Positions 19,894 through 29,590 are shown, numbered from the stretch's first letter. The stretch: 64,000 bases of DNA from Aliidongia dinghuensis (GCF_014643535.1 NZ_BMJQ01000009.1:186001-250000); one strand, 5' to 3'. The notes: generated by a model not told the origin, from the letters alone. Made by a program: numbers and translations.

Positions 19894-22623
19894 ATGTCCG
19901 ACCCCGCCGACCGCGACCAGAGACCCGATCCCGAAGCCCTGCTCGCCGCGGCGGAGAAGGAAGGGCGCGGACGCCTCAAGATCTTCCTCGGCGCCGCCCC
20001 CGGCGTCGGCAAGACCTACGAGATGCTGAAGACGGCGCAGAAGCGCCATCAGGAAGGCGTCGACGTCGTCGTCGGCATCGTCGAGACCCACGGCCGCAGC
20101 GAGACGGCGGCCCTCGTCGAAGGCCTGGAGGTCATCCCGCGCCGCCAGGTCGAATACCGCGGCCGCCAGCTCGACGAGATGGACCTCGACGCAATTCTGA
20201 AGCGCCGACCGAAGCTGGTGCTGGTCGACGAGCTTGCCCATACCAACGCCCCGGGCAGCCGGCACGCCAAGCGCTATCTCGACGTCGACGAGCTGCTCAC
20301 GGCCGGTATCGACGTCTATACGACGCTCAACATCCAGCATGTCGAAAGCCTGAACGACGTCGTGGCGCAGATCACCCGCATCCGCGTGCGCGAGACGCTG
20401 CCCGACAGTTTCCTCGACAAGGCCGACGAGATCGAGGTGATCGACCTCACGCCCGAAGACCTGATGGAGCGGCTGCGCGAGGGCAAGGTCTATGTCCGCG
20501 ACCAGGCGCAGCGCGCGCTCAAGCATTATTTCTCGCCCGGCAATCTGACGGCGCTGCGCGAGCTCGCCCTGCGCCGGACGGCGCAGCGGGTCGACGACCA
20601 GATGCTGAGCTACATGCGCGAGCATGCGATCAGCGGCCCCTGGGCCGCGGGCGAGCGCATCATGGTCTGCATCAGCGAGGCGCCGAACACCCCTGGCCTC
20701 ATCCGCTACGCCCGCCGCGTCGCCGACCGGCTGCGCGTCAAATGGACCGCGATCTATGTCGAGGGGCCACGCTCGGCGCGGCTGACCGAGCCCGAGCGCA
20801 ACCGCGTCGCCGACCACATGCGCCTCGCCGAGAAGTTGGGCGCCGATCTCGCCACCATTCCCGGCAGCCGCGTCGTCGATCAGTTGATCGGCTATGCCCA
20901 GGCCAACAACATCACCCAGATCATCATCGGCAAGTCCGACCGCTCACGCTGGTTCGAGATCCTGCACGGCTCGGTCGTCCACGACCTGGTCCGCCGCGCC
21001 GGCTCGATCTCGATCCACGTCATGGCGGGCGACCCGATCGGCGAGCGCACCGACGGCGACGAGCTCGAGACCAAGGCAGCGCCGCGCCCGTTCGATCCCA
21101 AGCCCTATTGGCGCTCGGCGATCGCGGTTGCGGCCGCACTCGGTGCCGGGCTCGGCATCGACCAGGTGCTGCCCCTGCCCCTGCCGAACATCTCGCTCGT
21201 CTTCTTGACGGCCGTGCTGTTCGCGGCGGTGACGTCCGGGCTTGGCCCGTCGCTGTTCGCCGCCCTCCTGAGCGTGCTCGCCTACAACTTCTTCTTCCTG
21301 CCGCCGCTCTACACCTTCACCATCGCCGATCCGGCGAACGTGCTGGCGCTCGTCGCCTTCATGATCGTGGCGGTGATCGCCTCCAACCTCGCCTCGCGCA
21401 CCCGCGACCAGGCGATCACGGCGGCCCGGCGCGCCAACACGACGGCCGAGCTCTATGCCTTCTCGCGCAAGCTCGCCGGCACGGCAACGCTCGACGACGT
21501 GCTCTGGGCGACGGCCTATCAGGTCGCCTTCATGCTCAAGGTCCGCGTCGTCATGCTGCTGCCGGACGGCGACGGCCGGCTCGAGGTGCGCGCGGGATAT
21601 CCGCCGGAGGACGAGCTCGACGACGCGGATTTCGCGGCGGCGCGCTGGACCTGGGACCGGAACCACCCAGCCGGCCGCGGTTCCGATACGCTGCCGGGCG
21701 GCAAGCGCCTGTTCCTGCCGCTCCGGACCGGCCGCGGCGCCGTGGGCGTCATCGGCATCGACCGGGACGCGCCCGGCCCTCTGCTGACGCCCGACGAGCG
21801 CCGCCTTCTGGACGCGCTCGCCGACCAGGCGGCCATTGCCATCGAGCGGACCCGGCTCGCCGAGGATATCGACGAGGCGCGCCTTCTGGCCGAGACGGAA
21901 CGGCTGCGCTCCGCCCTCCTCACCTCGATCTCCCATGACCTCCGGACGCCGCTCGCCTCGATCATCGGCGCCATCACGTCGCTCCGGAGCTACGGCGAGC
22001 GCTATGGCGCCGAGACGCGCGGCGAGCTGATGGCGACCGTGCAGGACGAGGCCGAGCGCTTGAACCGCTTCGTCGGCAACCTGCTCGACATGACGCGGCT
22101 CGAATCGGGCGCATTGGAGCTCAAGAGCGACTATGTCGACATGAGCGAAATCGTCGGCACCGCGCTCGACCGCACGGCCAAGATCATGCACGGCCACCGG
22201 GTCGAGATCGATCTTGCGGTCGACCTGCCCATGGTGAAGCTCGACGCCGTGCTGATGGAGCAGGTGCTGGTCAATTTGCTCGACAATGCCGCGAAATACG
22301 CGCCCGTCGGCACCACGGTCAAGCTCGAGGCCAGGCACAACGACGATGAGATCGTGATCGACGTCGTCGACGAAGGCCCCGGCATTCCGCAGGACGCGCT
22401 CGAACGCGTGTTCGACAAGTTCTACCGCGTCCGCCAGGGCGATCGGCAGCGCGCCGGCACGGGCCTCGGCCTCGCGATCTGCCGGGGCTTCGTCGAAGCG
22501 CTCGGCGGCCGGATCACCGCGACCAACCGGACCGATCGGGCCGGCGCCATCCTTCGCATCACCTTCCCCAAAGCGCTCGCCGCAAGCGTCGAGCTGCTGG
22601 TCGGAGCCGACCATGAAGTCTAG
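19894..22623 (+). CDS. kdpD: Sensor histidine kinase KdpD
   Basis: 909 residues, full family length. The N-terminal KdpD domain has Walker A GAAPGVGKT (33-41) and LVDELAHTNAPGSRH, followed by a universal-stress-protein-like domain (about 250-370). Four closely spaced membrane helices (about 410-505) precede a GAF domain, then HisKA with SHDLRTPLAS (His681), then HATPase with NLLDNAAKYAP and GTGLGLAICRG. KdpD senses K+ limitation or osmotic state and phosphorylates KdpE. The stop overlaps the kdpE start by 11 bases. The usual target operon kdpFABC is not next to it within the window. Confidence 0.97.
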   Translation: MSDPADRDQRPDPEALLAAAEKEGRGRLKIFLGAAPGVGKTYEMLKTAQKRHQEGVDVVVGIVETHGRSETAALVEGLEVIPRRQVEYRGRQLDEMDLDAILKRRPKLVLVDELAHTNAPGSRHAKRYLDVDELLTAGIDVYTTLNIQHVESLNDVVAQITRIRVRETLPDSFLDKADEIEVIDLTPEDLMERLREGKVYVRDQAQRALKHYFSPGNLTALRELALRRTAQRVDDQMLSYMREHAISGPWAAGERIMVCISEAPNTPGLIRYARRVADRLRVKWTAIYVEGPRSARLTEPERNRVADHMRLAEKLGADLATIPGSRVVDQLIGYAQANNITQIIIGKSDRSRWFEILHGSVVHDLVRRAGSISIHVMAGDPIGERTDGDELETKAAPRPFDPKPYWRSAIAVAAALGAGLGIDQVLPLPLPNISLVFLTAVLFAAVTSGLGPSLFAALLSVLAYNFFFLPPLYTFTIADPANVLALVAFMIVAVIASNLASRTRDQAITAARRANTTAELYAFSRKLAGTATLDDVLWATAYQVAFMLKVRVVMLLPDGDGRLEVRAGYPPEDELDDADFAAARWTWDRNHPAGRGSDTLPGGKRLFLPLRTGRGAVGVIGIDRDAPGPLLTPDERRLLDALADQAAIAIERTRLAEDIDEARLLAETERLRSALLTSISHDLRTPLASIIGAITSLRSYGERYGAETRGELMATVQDEAERLNRFVGNLLDMTRLESGALELKSDYVDMSEIVGTALDRTAKIMHGHRVEIDLAVDLPMVKLDAVLMEQVLVNLLDNAAKYAPVGTTVKLEARHNDDEIVIDVVDEGPGIPQDALERVFDKFYRVRQGDRQRAGTGLGLAICRGFVEALGGRITATNRTDRAGAILRITFPKALAASVELLVGADHEV

Positions 22624-23359
22624 CAATGCCCGTGTGCTGATCGTCGACGACGAGCCGCAAATCCGCCGCTTCTTGCGCACCAGCCTGACCGCGCAGAACT
22701 ACGAAGTGATCGAGGCGGTCGACGGCGCCGAGGCGCTGAAATTCGCCCAGCGCGAGAAGCCCGACCTCATGATCCTGGACCTGGGCCTGCCCGACATCGA
22801 CGGCATTGAGGTCATCCGGCGGCTGCGCGACACGGACGCGAGCGCGCTGCCGATTGTCGTGCTGTCGAGCCGGTCCGATGAGAAGGTCAAGGTCGAGGCG
22901 CTCGACCTTGGCGCCGACGACTACATCACCAAGCCGTTCGGCATGGAGGAGCTGACGGCGCGCGTGCGCGCGGCACTTCGGCACCGCCTGCACGTCCAGG
23001 GCGTGGCCGCAGCCATCGTGACCGGCGACTTGCGTATCGACCTGGTGCAGCGGCTGGTCAGCCGCGCCGGCGAGCCGATCAAATTGAGCCCCAAGGAGTT
23101 CGACATCCTGCGCATGCTCGCGACCCACGCGGGCAAGGTGCTGACCCACCGCTTTCTGTTGCAGGAGGTCTGGGGCACGGCCAATGCCGAGGACGTGCAG
23201 TATCTGCGCGCCTTCATCCGGCTGTTGCGCCAGAAGATCGAGCCGCAGCCCGACCGGCCGATCTATGTCGTGACCGAGACCGGTGTCGGATATCGCCTGA
23301 AGATGCTCGACGAGATCCCGATCCCGCAGACTCCACCGGGCAACGTCGAGACGGACTAG
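22613..23359 (+). CDS. kdpE: Response regulator KdpE (OmpR family)
   Basis: 248 residues. Receiver domain with Asp12/Asp13 and phosphoacceptor Asp56 (LMILDLGLPDIDG), switch lysine in YITKPFGMEELTARV, then a winged-helix DNA-binding domain (KLSPKEFDILRMLATHAGKV, and the C-terminal hairpin VVTETGVGYRLK). Translationally coupled to kdpD by an 11-base overlap. It would activate a K+-uptake operon located elsewhere in the genome. Confidence 0.96.
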   Translation: MKSSNARVLIVDDEPQIRRFLRTSLTAQNYEVIEAVDGAEALKFAQREKPDLMILDLGLPDIDGIEVIRRLRDTDASALPIVVLSSRSDEKVKVEALDLGADDYITKPFGMEELTARVRAALRHRLHVQGVAAAIVTGDLRIDLVQRLVSRAGEPIKLSPKEFDILRMLATHAGKVLTHRFLLQEVWGTANAEDVQYLRAFIRLLRQKIEPQPDRPIYVVTETGVGYRLKMLDEIPIPQTPPGNVETD

Positions 23360-23375
23360 ACCACGGGCACGACGC

Positions 23376-24170
23376 TCAGGCCACGAGGTTCGCGGCAAGG
23401 ATCAGCGCGGCCCAGCCCATCAGGACCATGCCGAGTGGACGGCCGAGGCGCCGGCCCCAGGCGGCGTTCTTCTCGACCGCCATGATCGCGCCGAGCAGGA
23501 GCATCCAGCCGACATTGCCGGTGCCCACGACGAACATCAGCAGCATCAGCGCCCAGCAGCACCCGACGCAGAAGATCCCATGATGCAGCCCCAGCCGGAA
23601 CGCCTCGCGCCGGGGTGCCAGGCCGTGCCAGTGCTGGATGATGAAGCCCAGTGGCGTACGGCATCGATCGAGACAGCGATATTTCAGCGTCGTGAACTGG
23701 AATGCGCCGGCCGCCGCCAGCACCCCGCTGCCGATGAGCCAGCCGTGCCCGATCAGCCATGGCGTTCGCTGCACGGCCCCGTGCACAGCCAGATCGAGGA
23801 GATGCGCGGCGAGGCCGAAGCCCGACCAGGCCAAGAGATAGCCGGCGATGAGCAGGGCCACCAGTTCCCAGGAGGTCGAGCGTTGCGCCACCAGCGCATT
23901 GAAGTGCCGCAGCAACGGCAGGGTCGTCGGCAGCATCATGGCCGCGACCATCAGCAGCCAGCCGCCGGCATAGAGCAGACCCGGCAGAAGTGCGTCACCG
24001 GCCGGCAGCGCCCGGCAGATCTGGGCGGCGAAGCCGATCTCCGTCCACCGGCCGTGATCGAGATAGCGGCCATAGGGGCTCTGCTCCCACAGCAGGAGCG
24101 CGATCCAGGCCGTGCCGATCAGGCCGCCCATGATCGGCACGAACCAGTCGGCGCGCCTCAAGCCCCGCAT
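23376..24170 (-). CDS. DUF2182 family membrane protein
   Basis: 264-residue integral membrane protein with about six or seven helices. DUF2182 landmarks: AMMLPTTLPLLRHF, the cysteine pair in YRCLDRCRTPLGF, and HHGIFCVGCCWALM. The family is described as predicted metal-binding membrane proteins, with no proven function. GAGG is 5 bases before the ATG. It lies about 20 bases after the DUF1326 gene in the same direction, a pairing common in proteobacteria, so the two probably work together. Confidence 0.9.
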   Translation of the reverse strand: MRGLRRADWFVPIMGGLIGTAWIALLLWEQSPYGRYLDHGRWTEIGFAAQICRALPAGDALLPGLLYAGGWLLMVAAMMLPTTLPLLRHFNALVAQRSTSWELVALLIAGYLLAWSGFGLAAHLLDLAVHGAVQRTPWLIGHGWLIGSGVLAAAGAFQFTTLKYRCLDRCRTPLGFIIQHWHGLAPRREAFRLGLHHGIFCVGCCWALMLLMFVVGTGNVGWMLLLGAIMAVEKNAAWGRRLGRPLGMVLMGWAALILAANLVA

Positions 24171-24188
24171 CGGCGCCTCGCGGTGTGA

Positions 24189-24791
24189 TCAAGCGTCGAA
24201 GACGAAGGTGCTTTGCAGGGCGTTGTGTCCGGTGAGTGCCAGATCATGGCCGAGGGCCGCGTGCTTCGAGCGGTAATGCGTTGCCTTGCCGACGAACACC
24301 GGCGCACCCGGCACCGTGGAGAAGATCGTGTTGGCGAGCACCGTCGTAGACCCGTCGGGGCCCAGGTAGGGCTCCAGCTCCGCCGAGCTGACCTCGCCGA
24401 TCTTCATCGTGCCGCGGCCCCCATCGACCTCAAACGTGATGGGTACACGCTCGACGCCGACGACCTCGCCCACCAGCTTGGCCAGTTCGGCGACCGGCCC
24501 GCCGAGCTGCCCGGTATAGACCTTGAGCAGCGCCTCCTGCTGCGCGTCGGAGGCGCCGTCATCGATATAGACCGCGACCCGGAAATTGCCGGCGAGGACA
24601 TTGCCCGGTATATGCGAGACGAGCGCGATAGTCCGCCCGGCGACATCGACCCCCTCGATCTGGCCCAGGTCGAAGTGATAGGCGAGCGCCGAATCGCAGG
24701 TGCCGTTATCGGGGTCTTCACCGATCCAGCACGGGCACAGCACACGGCAATCGCAGACCTCGAGCAGACGTCCCTCCAGATGGTACGCCAT
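24189..24791 (-). CDS. DUF1326 domain protein
   Basis: 200 residues. The N-terminal motif CDCRVLCPCWIG (four cysteines) defines DUF1326. The rest is a beta-rich domain without a signal peptide. GGAGG lies exactly 7 bases upstream of this ATG, which fixes the start. It appears co-transcribed with the downstream DUF2182 membrane gene. The cysteine cluster suggests metal binding or redox chemistry; no activity is established. Confidence 0.9.
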   Translation of the reverse strand: MAYHLEGRLLEVCDCRVLCPCWIGEDPDNGTCDSALAYHFDLGQIEGVDVAGRTIALVSHIPGNVLAGNFRVAVYIDDGASDAQQEALLKVYTGQLGGPVAELAKLVGEVVGVERVPITFEVDGGRGTMKIGEVSSAELEPYLGPDGSTTVLANTIFSTVPGAPVFVGKATHYRSKHAALGHDLALTGHNALQSTFVFDA

Positions 24792-24951
24792 GTTGCGTCC
24801 TCCCATCGCTGATCGTGATGTCCGGTGCGGCCCCAGAGCGGCCAAGGGCTCCGCAATCCCATGCTACCGCCATTCCGCCGCTCGACCTAGGCGCTCGTAT
24901 TCCGCCGCCTGGTCGCGCCTGCACCGCGACAGGATCAGAGTGCCGCCGCGT

Positions 24952-25989
24952 TCAGGCTCCGCCCGGCAATGTCGAGACGCCGTAGACCAGCAGGGCAAAC
25001 ACGTCGATCACCAGGCTGAGGCCGTAAATGCTGCCGATGACGCCGAGCTTGACCGCAGCCCAGAGCCAATGGCCGGGATAGGTCCTGAGATAGGCCAAAT
25101 AGCTGTAGACCGAGAAGATCAGGAACAAGGGCCAGCCGAGCGCCAACCCGGGCCAGGCGAGCCTAACGCCGATCACCAGGAATCCAGCCACGAACAGGAA
25201 CGCCTGCCAATGCAGCGCGAAGGCGACGTGGTCGACGAAATAGAGCCCGCGCCCGCGGCCGAAGACCGCCAGCAGCAAGGCCGTGAACGGCAGGGTCACG
25301 ATGAACAGGCGCGGCAGCCATTCATCCAGCACCGGGTTGAGCGCACGCGGATGGGCCAGCATCAGCGAGAACCCATCGGTCAGCCGCTGCGTGAAATCAG
25401 CGAGCTTCTGCGCATCGGCCGAATCCTTGGCGATATCGCTGTCGAGCTTGAGATGCGCGCGGACCGCATCCGACAAAGGCTCGCCGTCACGCGACGGGCG
25501 CAGGAACTCGATGACCGGACCGTCGGAGTGCACCGGCCCGTCGGATTGCGCTGTCCCGGGCACCGGCTCCTGCCACGCGCTTCCCTCCGCGAGCGCCGCC
25601 AGCGCCTGCTGCGGGATATGGAACTGGATCATGGCGAAGCCGGACAGCCAGAGCGTCAGGAAGAAGGCGAAGCTCGCAAACAGGTAGAGCCGGATCGGCG
25701 AGACGAAGCGCACCCGTCGCCCCTCGATGAAGGCGCGCGTCAGCACGCCCGGGCGGAACAGCAGCGCGGCCAGCGTCATCATCATCTTGCCGTCTAGGAA
25801 CAGGTGATGCTCGATCAGCTCGCGAACGATCTCGACAAGCGAGCGGCTGTGATCGTGCCGGCTCTGGCCGCAATGACCACAGAAGCGCTGGTTAACCTCA
25901 GCCGAGCAATTCGGGCAGTGCACGACGGCCGCCCCGCCGGCCAGGGCCGGAATGGATGGATGATGGGGCGGCGTCATCTGGAAGCGCAT
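24952..25989 (-). CDS. DUF3667-type membrane protein with N-terminal zinc ribbon
   Basis: 345 residues. The N-terminal zinc ribbon is CPNCSAEVNQRFCGHCGQ (two CxxC knuckles), followed by a helical region ending LDGKMMMTLAALLFRPG, then about five membrane helices and a soluble loop of about 130 residues between helices 1 and 2. This order matches DUF3667 proteins, whose function is unknown. It lies 160 bases upstream of the DUF1326 gene on the same strand. No strong ribosome-binding site; the ATG at 25989 is the first that includes the ribbon. Confidence 0.8.
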   Translation of the reverse strand: MRFQMTPPHHPSIPALAGGAAVVHCPNCSAEVNQRFCGHCGQSRHDHSRSLVEIVRELIEHHLFLDGKMMMTLAALLFRPGVLTRAFIEGRRVRFVSPIRLYLFASFAFFLTLWLSGFAMIQFHIPQQALAALAEGSAWQEPVPGTAQSDGPVHSDGPVIEFLRPSRDGEPLSDAVRAHLKLDSDIAKDSADAQKLADFTQRLTDGFSLMLAHPRALNPVLDEWLPRLFIVTLPFTALLLAVFGRGRGLYFVDHVAFALHWQAFLFVAGFLVIGVRLAWPGLALGWPLFLIFSVYSYLAYLRTYPGHWLWAAVKLGVIGSIYGLSLVIDVFALLVYGVSTLPGGA

Positions 25990-26043
25990 GGCGGCGAAGG
26001 ATAATCGGCGCCGCGGCGCGAACGCAACGACGGGGACAGCCAG

Positions 26044-26526
26044 CTACCGCGGATCCTCAAGCGACGGCATCCGGACGGCGCCGATCGCGGAATGCACGCG
26101 CATTCCAGCCGTCATCCGGTCGTCGGGCGGGAGCGTGCCGACAACCGCGTCCGCCACGGCCGGCCGGGCGGCCGGCACCACGACCGAAACCGCCGTCGCG
26201 ATCTGGGCCGCCGAGGTCGGGCTGGCAACGGCCGCCGCACCGGCGAGCTGCGGCGCAATTTCGGGCGCGTTACCGGCGGCAGCGGCCGCGATGCGCGCCG
26301 CAAGGTCGGGTCGTTTGGTAACCGCGATGACGACGATCTCGACCCCGATCATGGGATTGCCGCCGACCAGCTGGCCGATCGCCTCCGGATCGCCGCCGTC
26401 GATCGCCCGATCCAGCGCGCGCTCGACCGAGGCCGGCAAGGGCCGGTCCGCCGCGAGGACGCTGGGAGCCGACACGAGACAGGCGAGAGACGCGATCCGA
26501 AGCACTGTTGCGACCCTGCCCACCAT
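26044..26526 (-). CDS. Hypothetical exported protein
   Basis: 160 residues beginning with a likely signal peptide (MVGRVATVLRIASLACLVSA, cleavage near VLA-AD). The mature part is strongly alanine-rich with repeated short helices and no recognised domain. GGAGG precedes the start at a short distance, so the adjacent GTG could be the true start. It reads toward the DUF3667 gene, not across it. Low complexity makes homology hard to judge. Confidence 0.5.
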   Translation of the reverse strand: MVGRVATVLRIASLACLVSAPSVLAADRPLPASVERALDRAIDGGDPEAIGQLVGGNPMIGVEIVVIAVTKRPDLAARIAAAAAGNAPEIAPQLAGAAAVASPTSAAQIATAVSVVVPAARPAVADAVVGTLPPDDRMTAGMRVHSAIGAVRMPSLEDPR

Positions 26527-26656
26527 GTCCCTCCCCGCGGCAAAGATGGCACGCAGCCCCACCATGGCATGGCTGCGGATTGACCGGTTGTAGATCGCCA
26601 GCGAACCAGCGTGTATATCGACCGGCAGCCGACCTCAAGTTTGGAGCGCGATCAGC

Positions 26657-27235
26657 GTGGCATCAATGGGCTATTTCCTCGAAGAGTTCGAGGATCATTT
26701 TCAGGCCGTTCAGGCGGCCCGCGAAAGTTTGGCCGTCCCCTTCTCCAAGCTGCTCGCCGCCTCAGTCGCCGCCATCCGCGGCGGCAACAAGATCATGCTG
26801 TTCGGTAACGGCGGCAGTGCCGCCGACGCCCAGCACATCGCGACCGAGCTCACTATCCGCTACATCAAGGATCGCGCGCCGATCGCCGCGATCGCGCTCA
26901 CGACCGACAGCTCGGCCCTGACCGCGGCCGGCAACGACCTGGGCTTCGACGAGATCTTCGCCCGCCAGGTGGCCGCTCTCGGCAAGCCGGGCGACGTGGT
27001 CATCGGCATCACGACGTCGGGCACGAGCCCGAACGTGGTCGCCGCACTCAAGACCGCACGCGCCATGGGCATGGTGACGGCGGCGTTCACCGGCCGCGAC
27101 GGCGGCGTCATGCCGACGCTCGCCGACATCCCGCTCATCGTCCCGGCCCAGAGCACGCGGCGCATCCAGGAGGTCCATATCCTGATCGGCCACCTGCTGT
27201 GTGGTGCGCTCGAAACCGAGCTCGGGCTGGTGTAG
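26657..27235 (+). CDS. gmhA: Sedoheptulose 7-phosphate isomerase
   Basis: 192-residue SIS-domain enzyme making D-glycero-D-manno-heptose 7-phosphate, first step of ADP-heptose synthesis for LPS core. Motifs: GGNKIMLFGNGGSAADAQHI, LTTDSSALTAAGNDLGF, ITTSGTSPNVVAAL and EVHILIGHLLCGALE near the C-terminus. The start may be this GTG or the ATG at 26666. First of four tightly packed genes (three bases to hldE). Confidence 0.94.
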   Translation: MASMGYFLEEFEDHFQAVQAARESLAVPFSKLLAASVAAIRGGNKIMLFGNGGSAADAQHIATELTIRYIKDRAPIAAIALTTDSSALTAAGNDLGFDEIFARQVAALGKPGDVVIGITTSGTSPNVVAALKTARAMGMVTAAFTGRDGGVMPTLADIPLIVPAQSTRRIQEVHILIGHLLCGALETELGLV

Positions 27236-27238
27236 CGC

Positions 27239-28723
27239 ATGACCTCGGTCAATCCCCTTTTGGACCGGATCGATCGGTTCACCGGCTGCACGATCCTGGT
27301 GCTGGGCGACGTCATGCTCGACGCCTATGTCTACGGCCATGTCGAGCGCGTGTCGCCGGAAGCGCCGATCCCGGTGCTGCGGATCGACAAGCGGCGGGAA
27401 ATGCTGGGCGGCGCCGGCAATGTCGCCCGCAACGTCGCGGCCTTGGGCGCGCGCGCGGTCCTGATCGGCGCCGTGGGCGACGACGAGGCCGGCCGCCAGG
27501 TCGCGGCCGCCCTGGCCGAGACGGAGGGCAGCCAGATCGACGGCCGGCTGGTGATCGACCGCGATCGCCCGACGACGCGCAAGACCCGCTTCGTCTCCGG
27601 CGCGCAGCAGCTGCTGCGCGTCGACGAGGAGATCGCCCGGCCGGTCGCGGGCGCCGCCGCCGACGCCGTTTTGGCGCGCTTCCGCGAAGCGCTTGCCGAA
27701 TGCGACCTCGTCATCCTCAGCGACTATTCCAAGGGCGTGCTGAGCGACGCCGTGCTGACCGGCGCCATCGCCGCGGCACACGCGGCGGGCAAGCGCGTCA
27801 TCGCCGATCCGAAGAGCCGGGACTTCACACGCTATCGGCACGTCGACGTGCTGAAGCCGAATCGGCTCGAGATCACCCAGGCGACCGGCATCGACTGCCG
27901 CGACGACGCCACGACCGAACAGGCGGGCCGCGCGGCGCTCGCGACCGCCGAGGCCGGCGCCGTCGTGGTGACGCGCGGCGCGCACGGCGTCTCGATCATT
28001 CCGAAGGACGGCACCGCCGTGCATCTGCCGACGCTGGCGCGTTCGGTGTTCGACGTGTCGGGTGCCGGCGACACGCTGGTTTCGTGCCTTGCGGTGGCAC
28101 TCGCCGCCGGTGCCGACCTGGTCGAGGCGACCGAGCTCGCCAACGCCGCGGCCGGCATCGTCGTCGGCAAGGCCGGCACCGAATGCGTGACACCGACGGA
28201 ACTATCGCAGGGCCTGCATCTGGGCGCGCTCATCGAGACCGACCGCAAGATCGCGACCTTGAGCGGCGCGCTCGACCAGGTCGCGCGCTGGCGCGCCGCC
28301 GGCCTGCGCGTCGGCTTCACCAACGGCTGCTTCGACCTGATCCACCCGGGCCATGTCCGCTTGTTGGGCCACGCGCGCGCCGCCTGCGACCGGCTGATCG
28401 TCGGGCTCAACACCGACGCCTCGGTCAAGCGGCTCAAGGGACCGGAACGGCCGATCCAGAACGAGGTCGCGCGCGCCACGGTCATGGCGTCGATCGGCGC
28501 CGTCGACCTGGTCGTGCTGTTCGCCGAGGACACGCCGCTCGCCATGATCGAGGCGTTGAAGCCCGACGTGCTCATCAAAGGCGCCGACTATCGCATCGAC
28601 CAGGTCGTGGGCGCCGACGTCGTGCAGTCCTATGGCGGCAAGGTCGTGCTGGCCGAGCTCGAGGCCGGACAGAGCACGACCGGGACGATCGGCAGGATCC
28701 GCGACGCGGGCGGCCGCCTCTGA
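27239..28723 (+). CDS. hldE: Bifunctional heptose 7-phosphate kinase / heptose 1-phosphate adenylyltransferase
   Basis: 494 residues, full-length fusion. Residues 1 to about 330 are a PfkB-type kinase (GGAGNVARNVAALGARA, and DVSGAGDTLVSCLAV with the anion-hole GAGD). Residues about 355-494 are a nucleotidyltransferase with FTNGCFDLIHPGHVRLL (HxGH). It phosphorylates heptose-7-P at C1 and later adenylylates it. The phosphatase GmhB and epimerase HldD are not in this window. Confidence 0.96.
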   Translation: MTSVNPLLDRIDRFTGCTILVLGDVMLDAYVYGHVERVSPEAPIPVLRIDKRREMLGGAGNVARNVAALGARAVLIGAVGDDEAGRQVAAALAETEGSQIDGRLVIDRDRPTTRKTRFVSGAQQLLRVDEEIARPVAGAAADAVLARFREALAECDLVILSDYSKGVLSDAVLTGAIAAAHAAGKRVIADPKSRDFTRYRHVDVLKPNRLEITQATGIDCRDDATTEQAGRAALATAEAGAVVVTRGAHGVSIIPKDGTAVHLPTLARSVFDVSGAGDTLVSCLAVALAAGADLVEATELANAAAGIVVGKAGTECVTPTELSQGLHLGALIETDRKIATLSGALDQVARWRAAGLRVGFTNGCFDLIHPGHVRLLGHARAACDRLIVGLNTDASVKRLKGPERPIQNEVARATVMASIGAVDLVVLFAEDTPLAMIEALKPDVLIKGADYRIDQVVGADVVQSYGGKVVLAELEAGQSTTGTIGRIRDAGGRL

Positions 28724-28755
28724 GACGCAAGCGAGCGGGAAAGGCGACCGGCTGA

Positions 28756-29577
28756 ATGTTCTTCGTGCTCGCCAAGCTGTTCAGCTTCGTCGCCACGCCC
28801 AGCCATTTCGCGTTGATCCTGCTTGTCGTCGGGTCGGCGCTGCTGTTCACCCGGCATTATCGAGTCGGTCGCTGGCTCGTGGTCGTGCCGGTGGTACTTG
28901 CCGCGATCGGCCTGCCCGGCACGATCCAGCTCCTGGCGCAGCCGCTTGAAAACCGCTTTCCCGCCAACCCGCCGCTGTGCCGGATCGACGGCATCATCCT
29001 GCTCGGCGGCGGCGAGGCGCCGAAACTGTCGCGCGATCGAGACCAACCGATCCTGCTGACCCGGTCGGGCAAGTATTTCGCCGCCATCGACCTGCTGCGC
29101 CGTTTCCCCGACGCGCGCCTGATCGTCGCGGCCGGCAGCGGCGCCTGGGACCCGGAAGGGACCCACGAGACAGACGTGGCTGCGGCGCTCTTCGCAGAGG
29201 CTGGCGTCGATCCCCACCGCCTCATCTTCGAGACACAATCGCGCGATACCTGGGAGAATTTCCGGAACGCCAAGGCCATCGTGGCCCCCAAGCCCGGAGA
29301 GCATTGGGTGCTCTTGACCGGCGCGATGCACATGCCGCGGGCGGTGTCGATCGCGCAGCAGGTCGGTTTCCCGGTCATCCCCTGGCCGACGGACTACCGA
29401 ACCAGGACGGCACACTTGTTTCTCGATAACGATCTCGCCGAGAGCATCGAGCTGCTCGACAATTCCTTCCACGAATGGATCGGTCTCTTGATCTATCGGC
29501 TGACCGGCCGCAGCGCGGCCCTGCTGCCCTCCTCCACGCCGACCGACAGCGGCTGCGCACCCACACCATCGTCATGA
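28756..29577 (+). CDS. YdcF/ElyC family (DUF218) membrane protein
   Basis: 273 residues. Two N-terminal membrane helices (about 15-55) are followed by a DUF218 domain: GIILLGGGE, a central HETDVAAALFAEAGV, and LLTGAMHMPRAVSIAQQVG. The family includes ElyC and SanA, linked to envelope and peptidoglycan/undecaprenyl-phosphate homeostasis, so its place in a heptose operon fits an envelope role. Specific activity unknown. 32 bases after hldE. Confidence 0.85.
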   Translation: MFFVLAKLFSFVATPSHFALILLVVGSALLFTRHYRVGRWLVVVPVVLAAIGLPGTIQLLAQPLENRFPANPPLCRIDGIILLGGGEAPKLSRDRDQPILLTRSGKYFAAIDLLRRFPDARLIVAAGSGAWDPEGTHETDVAAALFAEAGVDPHRLIFETQSRDTWENFRNAKAIVAPKPGEHWVLLTGAMHMPRAVSIAQQVGFPVIPWPTDYRTRTAHLFLDNDLAESIELLDNSFHEWIGLLIYRLTGRSAALLPSSTPTDSGCAPTPSS

Positions 29578-29590
29578 CCGGCACGTCTTC

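Noticed and set aside
20944..22680. 578-codon open frame on the minus strand
   Set aside because: Antisense to kdpD, which has every expected motif; the minus translation is Arg/Glu/His-rich and unlike a protein.
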